Positions 9,301 to 17,693 of a stretch of DNA of 64,000 nucleotides are shown piece after piece. This DNA is from Parabacteroides gordonii MS-1 = DSM 23371. GTDB taxonomy: Bacteria > Bacteroidota > Bacteroidia > Bacteroidales > Tannerellaceae. The notes below the pieces were generated by a model. That model did no database searches and was not told the origin of the DNA. It worked only from the letters and a program-made list of their open reading frames with translations. Made by a program: the position numbers and the translations under genes. The first letter of the stretch is position 1, and each line of letters begins with the position of its first letter. The DNA lies in NCBI RefSeq assembly GCF_000969825.1, contig NZ_KQ033919.1, positions 1,464,173 to 1,528,172 of the forward strand. Reading direction: 5' to 3'.

Positions 9301-9729
9301 CTCCAACTCCAGGGAGTAGCCGGTGTAAAAGGATTGCTTTCCGGTTTCGCAGGATGGGCTCTTTGTGGAGAAGGGAATGTACAAACCTGGCAGGATGAAG
9401 GACGTTTTGATCCGGCTAATCCTCAACGCTATCCCAGTTATCCGAGAATACAGGAAGTTACCGGATCAGAAGGATTCAATACACTCACATCTGATTTCTG
9501 GATACTAGATGCTTCCTACATCCGTCTAAAAAACATCCAGGTAGGATACACTTTGCCCTCATCAGTAATGAAAAAAGCCGGAATATCCCGTCTACGTTTT
9601 TATATTACCGCCGAGAATCCTTGCAGCTGGAATAAATACAGAAAAGGTTGGGATCCGGAAATCAATGGGAATGGTGTTTATTATCCAATCCTCTCGACTT
9701 ATACATTTGGTGTAAATCTTAAATTCTAA
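6364..9729 (+). CDS. SusC/RagA TonB-linked outer-membrane transporter with STN domain
   Basis: This 1,121-residue outer-membrane barrel imports oligosaccharides with its SusD lid, using TonB energy. After a signal peptide (LALLAFSTSVICWGQ) comes an STN domain at about 40-110, the part that talks to FecR. A carboxypeptidase-regulatory-like domain follows at about 128-205 (GVILDATGYPIIGANVVIKG), then the TonB plug beginning at VVIVGYGTEKKVNVIG and the barrel, ending in TFGVNLKF. The STN domain ties this gene to the upstream sigma/FecR pair. SusD begins 5 bases after its stop. Substrate is inferred only from neighbours, a fucosidase and a sulfatase. Confidence 0.96.
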   Translation: MKLNYQKSKKILLNFRKILILALLAFSTSVICWGQNQRITISGNNNTLLNIFEDIEKQTGLSIAYNQTKLDVARKIKQDFKDKNLSSVMADILRDTGFSYHIEGKHIIIVSAKSQQTETPQSSNNPQKIAGVILDATGYPIIGANVVIKGTTTGVISDLDGRFSLEAPQGSKLQISYIGYLSKELTVDGNTTNYNIQLLEDSQALEEVVIVGYGTEKKVNVIGSIAQIGGDKITNRPTSMLSNALAGQMAGVTVIQRSGRPGNNGAEIRIRGVASFGGDDSSKADALVLIDGIPGSLNDINAEDVESISVLKDASTAAIYGARAANGVILVTTKTGKEGKMTVSYNGYVGFNQPTELPEFVDTWRYAELLNEAKGTEFYTQSEIQKMKDGSDPDKFGNHRYLDEVFSRKGIQTGHDLTLNGGTSSNRYLLSLGYLHEDGIIKKNNFERFNTRLNLVTDILPNLTITTRLSGVYATRKEPLADGGSSMLDMVGSAIRTPGLWATRLSNGELGLGNKSNGTPATPLYTNSFFEAPDFKVNANLRMDYSPIKDLKLSAIGGFNYQNQEQRTYQASWVLEGKNVGTSSLKHEMLKTIYKTFQATAEYNKTFGQHSFGVLAGYSWEDQSYRTLTGFRDKFPGNDLPYLNAGSPDNQQSSGGGYDWAIQSLFGRIRYNYAERYLFESTLRYDGSSRFPTNQKYGFFPSVAAGWRISEENFFKENEKLEWISNLKLKISWGKLGNQNIGNYPWQTVFNLGRDYPFGDNFALGAAVVTATDPTIKWEETQTYDAGFESIFWNGLLSVNASYFYRNTYDILYKPSGSVSSVLGQQISVMNTGKLRNTGWEFEVGHQNKIGDVSYNVNGNLSIINNKVISLGLGNVEQLNGMVGNGSDLFIDYPMEMYYGYLTDGVYLSDQEVKEWADVSQLLPQAQKGDVRYKDISGPDGVPDGKVDPNYDRVYLGSRIPKFTFGLSLGAEYKGFDLALQLQGVAGVKGLLSGFAGWALCGEGNVQTWQDEGRFDPANPQRYPSYPRIQEVTGSEGFNTLTSDFWILDASYIRLKNIQVGYTLPSSVMKKAGISRLRFYITAENPCSWNKYRKGWDPEINGNGVYYPILSTYTFGVNLKF

Positions 9730-9734
9730 CAAAC

Positions 9735-11357
9735 ATGAAACATTGTAAATATTATATAGTATGTTGTGTACTGGTATCATTGCTATTCAGTACGTCATGC
9801 AGTCTCGACCGTAACCCGCTGGATAACTTTGCAGAAAACGAATTCTGGACAAGCGAAGAAAATGCATTGATCGCACTAACCGGAATTTACAGGGGGAATA
9901 TAACGTTCAATGCTGAAGAATACAATCCTTCAGACTTCTGGTCATATAGCGGCATTATGTTTCTTGAATTTGCCAGTGATAATGCTTATGACCGCAGAGG
10001 TAACAACTCCGGATTCTTTCAGATGGTAAATGGTAATTTAACAGCAAATACTAATTTCATTAAAGATTATTGGGCGAATGCCTACTCTAAAATAGCCCGG
10101 TGCAACCGCTTTTTGACAGGTGTCGATCAGGTTCCTGCATCTCCTGAAGTAATAAACAGGCTAAAATCAGAGGCCCGTTTCATCAGAGCTGTTCAATATT
10201 TTTATTTGTCACAGTTTTTCCATAATGTGCCTTTGGTTACTACCGTATTAACAAAAAACGAGGCAAATACTGTCAAAAAAAGTACGAAAGAAGAGATCAC
10301 CACTTTCATTATTCAAGAGTTCAATGAAGCAGCAGAAGGATTACCTCGTTGGAAAGAACTGGCTACTTCTGAAATCGGACGTGCCTCCAAACAGGCAGCC
10401 TATGCTTTTCTGGGAAGAACCTGCTTAGCCGAAAAAAAGTATAAAGAAGCTGCAGACGCATACAACCAAATCATTTCTCTAGGAGATAACAGCATAGAAG
10501 ATAATTATAGCGAAGTATTCTATCCTGCAAAAAAAGGATCTCCAGAAATCATTATCGGATCTCAATACCTGACAGACCTGGCTGGTTGCGGATTACCTCA
10601 GCACGCCTATCCTGTAAAAGATCGCGGTTGGAGTATCATCAACCCTTTAGGCAGTTTGTTTGAAGCTTATCAGTTTACAGACGGATCGGACTTCAGTTTC
10701 GACAGTCCGTTATACAATAAAGATAACTTAGGAAAAAACAGAGATCCACGTCTGGATTATACCATCTATTATAATGGTGCAACATTTAAAAATACAGTGT
10801 ACAATTCGCACCCAGACGGTGGTAGCGTCGATGCTACTCAAAGTGGACAAACCACCCAGACAGGTTTTATGATGCGCAAATATTTCGATGAGTCTTATAA
10901 TGGTGACCTTCGAAAATATGGGGTTAATATCCCAATCATCCGGTATCCGGAAGTTTTGTTAAGTTATCTGGAAGCCAAACTGGAAGGAGGAGAAGCGATT
11001 ACACGTTCGTTATTGGATCAAACGATTAATGCCGTACGAGGCCGTGCCTCCGTACAGATGCCTCCTATTACCGAAACTAATCCGGAGAAACTGCGTACTA
11101 TTCTTCGCAATGAACGTCGTGTTGAACTGGCGATGGAAGGAATCCGATACTGGGACCTGCGCCGTTGGGGAATCGCTCACGAAGTTTTGCAAGGCAAAAT
11201 ATACGGAGCTCCTTTCCCCGGACGAGAAAAGGTTGACGGTGACAATAATCAGGATCCATACGGCCGTTGGTACGTTAACAAATGGAATTTCCGCCAGCAA
11301 GATTATGTATGGCCGATACCGCAATCGGAACAAAACATCAATCCGAATCTGAGATAA
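9735..11357 (+). CDS. SusD/RagB surface glycan-binding lipoprotein
   Basis: This 540-residue lipoprotein covers the SusC barrel and captures glycan at the cell surface. It has a lipobox (LLFSTSC at about residues 16-22) and then NPLDNFAENEFW, typical of SusD N-termini. The helical TPR-like body includes FIRAVQYFYLSQFFHNVPLV, and the C-terminal SusD domain carries NERRVELAMEGIRYWDLRRWG. Both length and order are normal. It follows SusC by 5 bases and is certainly cotranscribed with it. Binding specificity cannot be read from sequence. Confidence 0.96.
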   Translation: MKHCKYYIVCCVLVSLLFSTSCSLDRNPLDNFAENEFWTSEENALIALTGIYRGNITFNAEEYNPSDFWSYSGIMFLEFASDNAYDRRGNNSGFFQMVNGNLTANTNFIKDYWANAYSKIARCNRFLTGVDQVPASPEVINRLKSEARFIRAVQYFYLSQFFHNVPLVTTVLTKNEANTVKKSTKEEITTFIIQEFNEAAEGLPRWKELATSEIGRASKQAAYAFLGRTCLAEKKYKEAADAYNQIISLGDNSIEDNYSEVFYPAKKGSPEIIIGSQYLTDLAGCGLPQHAYPVKDRGWSIINPLGSLFEAYQFTDGSDFSFDSPLYNKDNLGKNRDPRLDYTIYYNGATFKNTVYNSHPDGGSVDATQSGQTTQTGFMMRKYFDESYNGDLRKYGVNIPIIRYPEVLLSYLEAKLEGGEAITRSLLDQTINAVRGRASVQMPPITETNPEKLRTILRNERRVELAMEGIRYWDLRRWGIAHEVLQGKIYGAPFPGREKVDGDNNQDPYGRWYVNKWNFRQQDYVWPIPQSEQNINPNLR

Positions 11358-11439
11358 TATTTTTTTAACGAAGGGCTGGAGAAAGATAACCTATAGGAAG
11401 TAATATCTTTCTCCAGTCTCATTTTAATAAAGTAAGATC

Positions 11440-13398
11440 ATGAGAAATTTACTAGCTTTCATCATATTATTACTAAGCGCCTGTTCATCCAATCAGTCTG
11501 ACAATCGCCAGGAAGGAAAATCCTTCTCCGTACCCGCTAATGCATCCCGGGAAGATGTCATCAAACTGGCAACCGAAGTCCGTCCCTCCTACCGCCAACT
11601 GGATTACCAGCAACGGGAAATGTTAGGTTTCATCCATATCGGGATGAACACTTTCACCGGAGCGGAATGGGGAACTGGAAAAGAAGATCCTTCTATCTTC
11701 AATCCGGATCAACTGGATGCTGAGGAATGGGTTAAGACATTCAAAGATGCAGGGATCACCGGCGTTATCCTGGTTACTAAACATCATGACGGTTTTTGTG
11801 TATGGCCCAGTAAATACACCGACCATACTGTAGCCCATTCTCCCTGGCGCAACGGACAAGGAGATATGGTAAAAGAAGTGGCCGACGCCTGTAAAAAATA
11901 TGATCTGAAACTCTGTCTCTACCTCTCCCCCTGGGATATGCATGAAGAGACTTATGGTACAGAGGCATACAATGATTATTATATCCATCAGCTGGAAGAA
12001 TTGTTAACGAATTATGGCCCCGTCTATCTTCTCTGGTTCGATGGCGCCGGCGTAAACAGCAAAACCAGCGGTAAAGAAATGAATTTTGCCTGGGAACGTA
12101 TCTTTAAAAGAGCGCGCAAACTTCAGCCGGATGTATTGTTATCCGGTGCAGCACCTGACATACGTTGGGTAGGCAACGAGGCCGGACAGGGACGCGAAAC
12201 GGAATGGAGCGTTCAGGGGATCGATGATGAAAATGTATTGTTCGGCGGAGAGATCAAAGGGCACGCTTCGACGGCCAAAAACCTGGGGAGTATAGATGAA
12301 TTAATGAATAAAAAACGACTGGTATGGTATCCCTCGCGGGGAGGCTTACCACTGCGTAAAGGTTGGTTCTATAATCCGAACGACGACCAAACGACCAAAT
12401 CATTGGAGTATCTCGTAAACAGCTATTTCTCTACCGTTGGTCAAAACTCCAACCTCCTGCCTAACCTCTCGCCGGATAAAACAGGCCGCATCCCCGGGAA
12501 AGATGCAAAACGACTGATCGACTTCGGTAAAATAATTGCAGCCATGAAGCAAACGGACTATGCGTTGGGAGCTAAAACCATTCCCGTTTCAGGTTGGGAT
12601 AACTCTTCAGAAAAAAATGTCCTGACCGACAATGATCCTTTTACCTCCTGGCAAACACCGGACGGAGTGACACAAGCCGAAGTAAGGATCGAACTGAAAG
12701 CTGCCGCCCCGATCAATGTCATCAAACTACAGGAGAACATCCGTGATTACGGGCAAAGAGTAGAGTCTTTTGCTATAGATGCTTTGATCGAAGGAGAATG
12801 GAAGGAAGTTGCAACCAGTACAACCATCGGTTTCCGCAAAATGATCCGGCTGAAAGAACCGGTCGAAACCGATCAGTTCCGCATCCGTATCCAGAATAGC
12901 AGAGTATCTGTTTCTTTAAGTAACATATCCATGTATTATCTGGCTCCCATTCCGAAAGAAACGGAAAGAAAAAATGACCGGAAAGCGTTGACAGACGACA
13001 ATTGGATCATTAGCTCTTCCGGCATCTATGTACAGGATACGCCTCTGCAATATCTGGTAGACAATAATGAGTCCGATTGTTTCAAAGGAATCATACGAAA
13101 ACTTCCGGCCAAATTTCTTTTTAATTTCAATAACCAGGAATATATACTGAAAGGCTTCTCATATCTCCCTGATAAAACTGAACATGCTGGACACATTGAG
13201 GAGTATGCCCTCTACTTCAGCAATGACGGACAAAACTGGGGAAACCCCGTTATACAGGGACGTTTCGGAAACATCGTTAACAATCCGGTAGAACAGTTCA
13301 TTCCTTTTGATGGACACAAAACGAAATTCGTAAAAATGGAAATACTAAAAGCGACTTCCGATACCATTTCGATACCCGGGCTTGTATTTTATCAATAA
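11440..13398 (+). CDS. GH29 alpha-L-fucosidase lipoprotein with discoidin-like domains
   Basis: This enzyme releases alpha-linked L-fucose from glycans. A lipobox (LLLSAC, Cys 15) anchors it, probably outside or in the periplasm. The GH29 barrel covers about residues 45-370, with TKHHDGFCVW at 113-122 and YLLWFDGAG, whose Asp 201 is at the position of the family's catalytic nucleophile. Two beta-rich regions follow, about 385-500 and 530-650, that look like F5/8-type C (discoidin/CBM32) modules and could bind sugar. It follows SusD by 82 bases in the same direction. Which fucosyl linkage it cuts is unknown. Confidence 0.92.
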   Translation: MRNLLAFIILLLSACSSNQSDNRQEGKSFSVPANASREDVIKLATEVRPSYRQLDYQQREMLGFIHIGMNTFTGAEWGTGKEDPSIFNPDQLDAEEWVKTFKDAGITGVILVTKHHDGFCVWPSKYTDHTVAHSPWRNGQGDMVKEVADACKKYDLKLCLYLSPWDMHEETYGTEAYNDYYIHQLEELLTNYGPVYLLWFDGAGVNSKTSGKEMNFAWERIFKRARKLQPDVLLSGAAPDIRWVGNEAGQGRETEWSVQGIDDENVLFGGEIKGHASTAKNLGSIDELMNKKRLVWYPSRGGLPLRKGWFYNPNDDQTTKSLEYLVNSYFSTVGQNSNLLPNLSPDKTGRIPGKDAKRLIDFGKIIAAMKQTDYALGAKTIPVSGWDNSSEKNVLTDNDPFTSWQTPDGVTQAEVRIELKAAAPINVIKLQENIRDYGQRVESFAIDALIEGEWKEVATSTTIGFRKMIRLKEPVETDQFRIRIQNSRVSVSLSNISMYYLAPIPKETERKNDRKALTDDNWIISSSGIYVQDTPLQYLVDNNESDCFKGIIRKLPAKFLFNFNNQEYILKGFSYLPDKTEHAGHIEEYALYFSNDGQNWGNPVIQGRFGNIVNNPVEQFIPFDGHKTKFVKMEILKATSDTISIPGLVFYQ

Positions 13399-13504
13399 AA
13401 GCACTGCTACCGCGACGTTATCAAACGGTAAATTGTTTTTATCAGATAAAAAACAGATATTTGTAATCTGAATTTATAATTATTCACCTGAGATATTAAA
13501 TATC

Positions 13505-15055
13505 ATGAAATCAAACTTATTGATCGGGCTTGGATTGGGCACTCTGTTTGTCCCTAACCTATTGAAAGCCCAACAGGGGCAGCCTACTCCACAAAAGCCG
13601 AATGTCATCTTTATCTATGCCGACGACCTCGGTTACGGCGACCTGGAATGCTACGGAGCTACCCGCGTACAAACGCCTAACGTAAACAAACTGGCAAACA
13701 GTGGTATCCGCTTTACGAATACACATGCAACGGCTGCAACCAGTACCCCATCCCGCTATTCCCTGCTTACCGGAGAATATGCATGGCGCAGGCCGGGTAC
13801 GGACATCGCTGCCGGTAACGCCGGAATGATCATCCGCCCCGAACGTTATACCATCGCCGACATGTTCAAGAACGCAGGCTATACAACGGCTGCCCTGGGT
13901 AAATGGCATCTGGGACTAGGCGATAAGACAGCCCAACAGGACTGGAATGCCCCGCTGCCCGCCGCTTTAGGTGATCTGGGATTCGACTATTCCTATATCA
14001 TGGCTGCTACTGCCGACCGCGTTCCTTGTGTATTTATCGAAAACGGTAAAGTGGCCAATTACGACCCGTCTGCACCGATCGAAGTCAGTTATGAGAAACC
14101 TTTCGAAGGCGAACCGCTGGGAAAAGACCATCCGGAACTGTTATATAACCTGAAACATAGCCACGGCCATGACATGGCTATCGTAAACGGCATCGGACGT
14201 ATCGGTTATATGAAAGGGGGCGGCAAAGCTTTATGGAAAGACGAGAACCTGGCAGACTCTATCACGACACATGCCCTCGATTTCATCAAAGCGAACAAGG
14301 ACAAACCTTTCTTCATGTATTTCGCCACCAACGACGTACATGTTCCCCGTTTCCCGCACGACCGCTTCAGAGGTAAAAACCCGATGGGGTTGAGAGGTGA
14401 TGCTATCGTGCAATTCGACTGGAGTGTCGGACAAATTCTGGATGAACTGGACAGACTGGGACTAAGAGAAAATACGCTGATCATCCTTTCAAGCGACAAC
14501 GGTCCTGTTGTGGATGACGGTTATGCAGACCAGGCAGAGGAATTGCTGGGCGATCACAAGCCGGGCGGCCCGTTACGTGGCGGCAAGTATAGCGCTTTCG
14601 AAGCCGGAACACGCATTCCTGCAATTGTAAGCTGGCCGAAAGAAATAAAAAAAGGCAAAGTATCGGATGCTTTGATGTCGCAGGTCGACTGGTTTGCTTC
14701 ACTGGCAGCATTGACTGGCTCGGTTCTTCCGAAAGGAGCAGCTCCCGACAGTTATAATTATCTGGGCACTTTATTGGGAACAGACAACAGCGAACGTCCC
14801 TGGGTGATCGAACAGGCATCCGACCACACCTTATCAGTCCGTACAAAAGACTGGAAATATATCGAAACCAGCGACGGACCGAATATGGTTCCCTGGGGCC
14901 CGAAAATCGAAACAGGCTATTCCAAGACACCTCAACTGTATGATATGACAAAAGTAGGTGAGCAGGAAAACCTGGCATTAAAACGTCCGGAAATTGTCTA
15001 TCAGCTACAGTCTATACTGAAAGGTGTACGACAGAATACGGTAAAGCCGCAATAA
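13505..15055 (+). CDS. Serine-type sulfatase of the arylsulfatase family
   Basis: This exported sulfatase removes sulfate esters from glycans. A signal peptide (residues 1-22, ending LLKAQ) precedes the alkaline-phosphatase-like fold. YADDLGYGD provides the metal-binding Asp pair, and S80-TPSR with SLLTG is the C/S-x-P-x-R formylglycine site. The modified residue is Ser, so activation needs a radical-SAM anaerobic maturase, which is not in this window. GKWHLG and DNGPVV are further conserved elements. The length of 516 residues is usual. With the adjacent fucosidase it suggests a sulfated, fucosylated target such as mucin O-glycan. The sulfatase subfamily could not be assigned. Confidence 0.95.
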   Translation: MKSNLLIGLGLGTLFVPNLLKAQQGQPTPQKPNVIFIYADDLGYGDLECYGATRVQTPNVNKLANSGIRFTNTHATAATSTPSRYSLLTGEYAWRRPGTDIAAGNAGMIIRPERYTIADMFKNAGYTTAALGKWHLGLGDKTAQQDWNAPLPAALGDLGFDYSYIMAATADRVPCVFIENGKVANYDPSAPIEVSYEKPFEGEPLGKDHPELLYNLKHSHGHDMAIVNGIGRIGYMKGGGKALWKDENLADSITTHALDFIKANKDKPFFMYFATNDVHVPRFPHDRFRGKNPMGLRGDAIVQFDWSVGQILDELDRLGLRENTLIILSSDNGPVVDDGYADQAEELLGDHKPGGPLRGGKYSAFEAGTRIPAIVSWPKEIKKGKVSDALMSQVDWFASLAALTGSVLPKGAAPDSYNYLGTLLGTDNSERPWVIEQASDHTLSVRTKDWKYIETSDGPNMVPWGPKIETGYSKTPQLYDMTKVGEQENLALKRPEIVYQLQSILKGVRQNTVKPQ

Positions 15056-15085
15056 GTTAAGACAATGTATTTCAATTAAAATTCA

Positions 15086-15119
15086 ATGGTCGGGAGCAAA
15101 AGTTCCTGACCATTTTTTT
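15086..15119 (+). terminator. Intrinsic terminator of glycan locus 1
   Basis: TGGTCGGGA pairs with TCCTGACCA around a short loop and is followed by seven T, a G and more T. It lies 30 bases after the sulfatase stop and ends the sigma-to-sulfatase locus. Confidence 0.85.
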
Positions 15120-15151
15120 GTTTTTACCTTTTTTTATCAGGGAATAGACAT

Positions 15152-15159
15152 TATCTTTG
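15152..15159 (+). promoter_or_regulatory. Promoter -7 box of the LysE-like gene
   Basis: TATCTTTG matches TAnnTTTG and implies initiation near 15166. That fits translation from the ATG at 15188 and argues against the upstream TTG at 15167. Confidence 0.6.
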
Positions 15160-15187
15160 TGGCAATTTGGCAGAAAATAAAAGGATA

Positions 15188-15847
15188 ATGCTGGGACTTA
15201 TTAGTAAAGGAATTGTGATAGGCATACTCGTATCAGCCCCGATGGGTCCGATTGGTATGCTGTGTATACAAAGAACATTGAACAAAGGACGTTGGCACGG
15301 TTTCGTTACCGGTCTGGGAGCAGCCTTATCGGATGTTATATATGCAGCTCTTACTTGCCTGGGAATGGGGGTCGTTGTTAATTTCGTGGAAGCCAACCAG
15401 GCTCCGCTTCAGTTGATGGGCAGCATTGTTCTGGGACTTTTCGGTTACTATATATACCAAACCAATCCTGTAAAAAACTTAAAAAAGCAACGTGAAAAAA
15501 AGTTATCGTTCACACAGGATTTTATTACAGCTTTTCTTCTTACCTTTAGCAACGTTTTGATCGTGCTTCTGTATATAGGCCTGTTCGCACGCTTTGGATT
15601 TGTGTTGCCGGATCATTCGGTCTGGATGTTATTAGGAGGGATCGCATGTATTGGTTTGGGTGCCGTTCTTTGGTGGTTCGGTATCACATATATAGTTGCT
15701 AAATTAAAAAAGTGGTTTAATGTACGAGGAATATGGTTGTTAAATCGGATTGTAGGGACAGTCATTATTATTTTGGCTATTGTAGGAGTCTTATCAGTTC
15801 TCCTCACCTCATATTTCCATTTGCCGTTGCTCCAAATCTATAATTAA
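15188..15847 (+). CDS. LysE-family membrane exporter
   Basis: This 219-residue inner-membrane protein belongs to the LysE/RhtB exporter superfamily, which exports amino acids or related small molecules. The N-terminus shows the family pattern APMGPIGMLCIQRTLNKG followed by GLGAALSDVIYA, and there are about six hydrophobic segments, the last near LVVLLTSYF at the C-terminus. ATG at 15188 was chosen because the promoter box lies at 15152-15159. The next gene begins 1 base after its stop, so the two are cotranscribed. The exported substrate is not known. Confidence 0.9.
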   Translation: MLGLISKGIVIGILVSAPMGPIGMLCIQRTLNKGRWHGFVTGLGAALSDVIYAALTCLGMGVVVNFVEANQAPLQLMGSIVLGLFGYYIYQTNPVKNLKKQREKKLSFTQDFITAFLLTFSNVLIVLLYIGLFARFGFVLPDHSVWMLLGGIACIGLGAVLWWFGITYIVAKLKKWFNVRGIWLLNRIVGTVIIILAIVGVLSVLLTSYFHLPLLQIYN

Positions 15848-15848
15848 C

Positions 15849-16490
15849 ATGAAGAAGCTAAAAGTACCGTATTTAGTAACACTGGATGTATTGGATTTAT
15901 CATCCGCAGGATATTTGCTGGAAAGCAAAGCTCACAGAGAGTATATTGATGTAATCAATTGGGAGAAATACTCTTACAAACCGATTGTGGCATTCGACAT
16001 TGCACGTTCGGATGCTTTTTTATACATTCGCTATTTTGTAAAAGGCAACTCATTAAAGGCACTTCATGGTGTCGACGGTTCTCCCGTTTATACAGATAGT
16101 TGTGTGGAGTTTTTTATGAAGACCGTGGAAGACCACAACTACATGAATTTTGAATTCAATTGTATCGGGACGTGTGATGCCGCCCGCCGGCAATCACGGG
16201 AGATCAAACGATCGCTGACCTCAGACGAATATGCATCCATCCGGAGATATTCTTCACTGGAAAACAAACCATTCACGGAGAAGATGGGCGTATACTCCTG
16301 GGAGTTGGTCGTTGCCATTCCTTTCCAGTTGATGGGACTCGATCCGGAAAATCTGCCGGAAAAGATTTTAGGAAACTTCTACAAATGTGCCGACGACACA
16401 GAGTTCCCCCATTACGTAAGTTGGAATCCGATCGATGTTCCTACACCAGACTTCCATCGTCCGGAATTCTTCGGGGAGATTTATTTATAA
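15849..16490 (+). CDS. CBM9-like domain protein
   Basis: This 213-residue protein consists almost entirely of a CBM9-like (DOMON-related) beta-sandwich, with the diagnostic stretch TDSCVEFFMK followed by YMNFEFNCIGTC and a C-terminal YVSWNPIDVPTPDFHRPEFFG. No signal peptide is visible, so it is probably cytoplasmic, which is odd for a carbohydrate-binding fold. It is coupled to the LysE-like gene with a 1-base gap. Related stand-alone proteins in Bacteroidetes have no settled role, and I do not infer one. A strong bidirectional terminator follows its stop directly. Confidence 0.8.
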   Translation: MKKLKVPYLVTLDVLDLSSAGYLLESKAHREYIDVINWEKYSYKPIVAFDIARSDAFLYIRYFVKGNSLKALHGVDGSPVYTDSCVEFFMKTVEDHNYMNFEFNCIGTCDAARRQSREIKRSLTSDEYASIRRYSSLENKPFTEKMGVYSWELVVAIPFQLMGLDPENLPEKILGNFYKCADDTEFPHYVSWNPIDVPTPDFHRPEFFGEIYL

Positions 16491-16531
16491 AACAAAAAAG
16501 GGTGAAGTTTAGAACTTCACCCTTTTTTGTT
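16491..16531. terminator. Bidirectional intrinsic terminator
   Basis: The arms AACAAAAAAGGGTGAAGT and ACTTCACCCTTTTTTGTT are perfect complements around a short loop, with A-runs on one side and T-runs on the other. The element serves both the CBM9-like gene and the convergent DUF6249-like gene. Confidence 0.92.
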
Positions 16532-16545
16532 GCCTGATAAACCCA

Positions 16546-16950
16546 TTATTTATCCTTATCCTTTGTAATCTTCATCTCTACAAGAAAGGCAATAATCAAC
16601 CCGATACCACCGAACAACAGAACAGAGGCTCCGTAAATAGAACTGACCATTTCCCGCTCTCCCCAATTTTTCAAATCATAGTTAGTGGTAGATACAGAGA
16701 TTATAAAGCCTACCAACAACCCTAATCCGACACCGGCCAATAAGCAACCGGCCTTCAATGAGCTAAAAGAGAAATTAGCCGATAGGCGGGGCAAACCAAT
16801 TTTTACATCGAAAGCGGAAGGATCCAACTTATCTCCGATCTTCTCAATAATTGCCAATCGTTCTTTTTTACGTACGAACAATTCGAACAAGCCGTAAATA
16901 CCGGCACACACTATCCCGACAATAAGCGGAACCATTATAAAATCCATCAT
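16546..16950 (-). CDS. DUF6249-like small membrane protein
   Basis: This 134-residue protein has three hydrophobic segments: near the N-terminus (IMVPLIVGIVCAGIYGLF), at about 68-88 (GCLLAGVGLGLLVGFII) and near the C-terminus (SVLLFGGIGLIIAFLV), ending in a charged tail. The second codon is also ATG, so the start could be one residue later. The layout resembles the DUF6249 family of Bacteroidales. It is transcribed away from an ECF sigma gene, and its upstream region carries the same AGTTGTAACC-N15-CGTC pattern as that gene, so it is probably a regulon member. Role unknown; membrane stress is a guess from context. Confidence 0.75.
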   Translation of the reverse strand: MMDFIMVPLIVGIVCAGIYGLFELFVRKKERLAIIEKIGDKLDPSAFDVKIGLPRLSANFSFSSLKAGCLLAGVGLGLLVGFIISVSTTNYDLKNWGEREMVSSIYGASVLLFGGIGLIIAFLVEMKITKDKDK

Positions 16951-16993
16951 AGCAGTAAGTATTAAATGTTTTTACTAATTCATTTACTAGTTT

Positions 16994-17022
16994 GACGCAG
17001 CGCCACAGAAAAGGTTACAACT
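16994..17022 (-). promoter_or_regulatory. Predicted ECF promoter of the DUF6249-like gene
   Basis: On the minus strand AGTTGTAACC (17013-17022) is followed by 15 bases and CGTC (16994-16997). An AAC-type -35 with a CGTC -10 is typical of ECF promoters. The site repeats exactly, in opposite orientation, before the sigma gene. Initiation would fall about 37 bases before the ATG. Confidence 0.7.
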
Positions 17023-17093
17023 AAAGAAAGAAAATATCCCGACACCTGCCGATTAGTTGCCGGAAATCTATTTTTTATATTATTATTGTTGCA

Positions 17094-17122
17094 AGTTGTA
17101 ACCTAATTACCGAACTTGCGTC
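17094..17122 (+). promoter_or_regulatory. Predicted autoregulated ECF promoter of the sigma operon
   Basis: AGTTGTAACC (17094-17103), 15 bases, then CGTC (17119-17122), the same elements and spacing as the divergent site at 16994-17022. The ATG follows only 11 bases after CGTC, so the leader would be very short. Confidence 0.7.
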
Positions 17123-17133
17123 CATAAGGTAGG

Positions 17134-17691
17134 ATGGAGTTGTATAGCGACGCATATTACATAGAAAGGATTGTGGCCGGAGATACAGGTTGTTTCGCCT
17201 GCCTGCTCGATAAATACAGCCGTCCGGTTCATTCGTTAATCCTTAAGACGGTACGGAATAAGGAGGATGCGGAAGAACTGGCGCAGGATGTATTTATGAA
17301 AGTTTTTCGTAACTTGCCGTCGTTCAAAGGCGATTGCAGCTTCTCTACCTGGATTTACCGGATCGCTTACAATACGGCGATTTCCGAACTACGGAAAAAG
17401 AAGCAGGAGTTTGTCGCCATTGAAGAGTCGCAGATCAACAACGTATCTGAAGAAGAAATCAGTGAGATACTGGGACATACGTCGGTATCGGAGCAACTCG
17501 ACAAACTGGAGATCGCCCTCGCTCAACTGCCGCCGGACGAAAGGGCCTTGATCCTGCTCTTTTACCACAAGGAAAAGACAATCGAGGAACTGACCGTAAT
17601 AACGGGGCTGAGTGCATCTAATGCCAAGGTCAAATTGCACCGTATACGAAAAAAGTTATTTGTATTAATTAAAGGAATGGAGGAACAATAA
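17134..17691 (+). CDS. ECF RNA polymerase sigma factor, SigW-like
   Basis: This 185-residue sigma-70 family protein has region 2 at about 20-85 (NKEDAEELAQDVFMKVF, FSTWIYRIAYNTAI) and region 4 at about 130-180 (LPPDERALILLFYHKEKTIEEL, then NAKVKLHRIRKKL). It differs from the glycan-locus sigma factors in sequence and is not next to FecR or SusC; it resembles stress-type ECFs. A small two-helix membrane protein begins 2 bases after its stop and is the likely anti-sigma partner. The matching promoter elements before it and before the divergent gene suggest autoregulation. Confidence 0.92.
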   Translation: MELYSDAYYIERIVAGDTGCFACLLDKYSRPVHSLILKTVRNKEDAEELAQDVFMKVFRNLPSFKGDCSFSTWIYRIAYNTAISELRKKKQEFVAIEESQINNVSEEEISEILGHTSVSEQLDKLEIALAQLPPDERALILLFYHKEKTIEELTVITGLSASNAKVKLHRIRKKLFVLIKGMEEQ

Positions 17692-17693
17692 AT

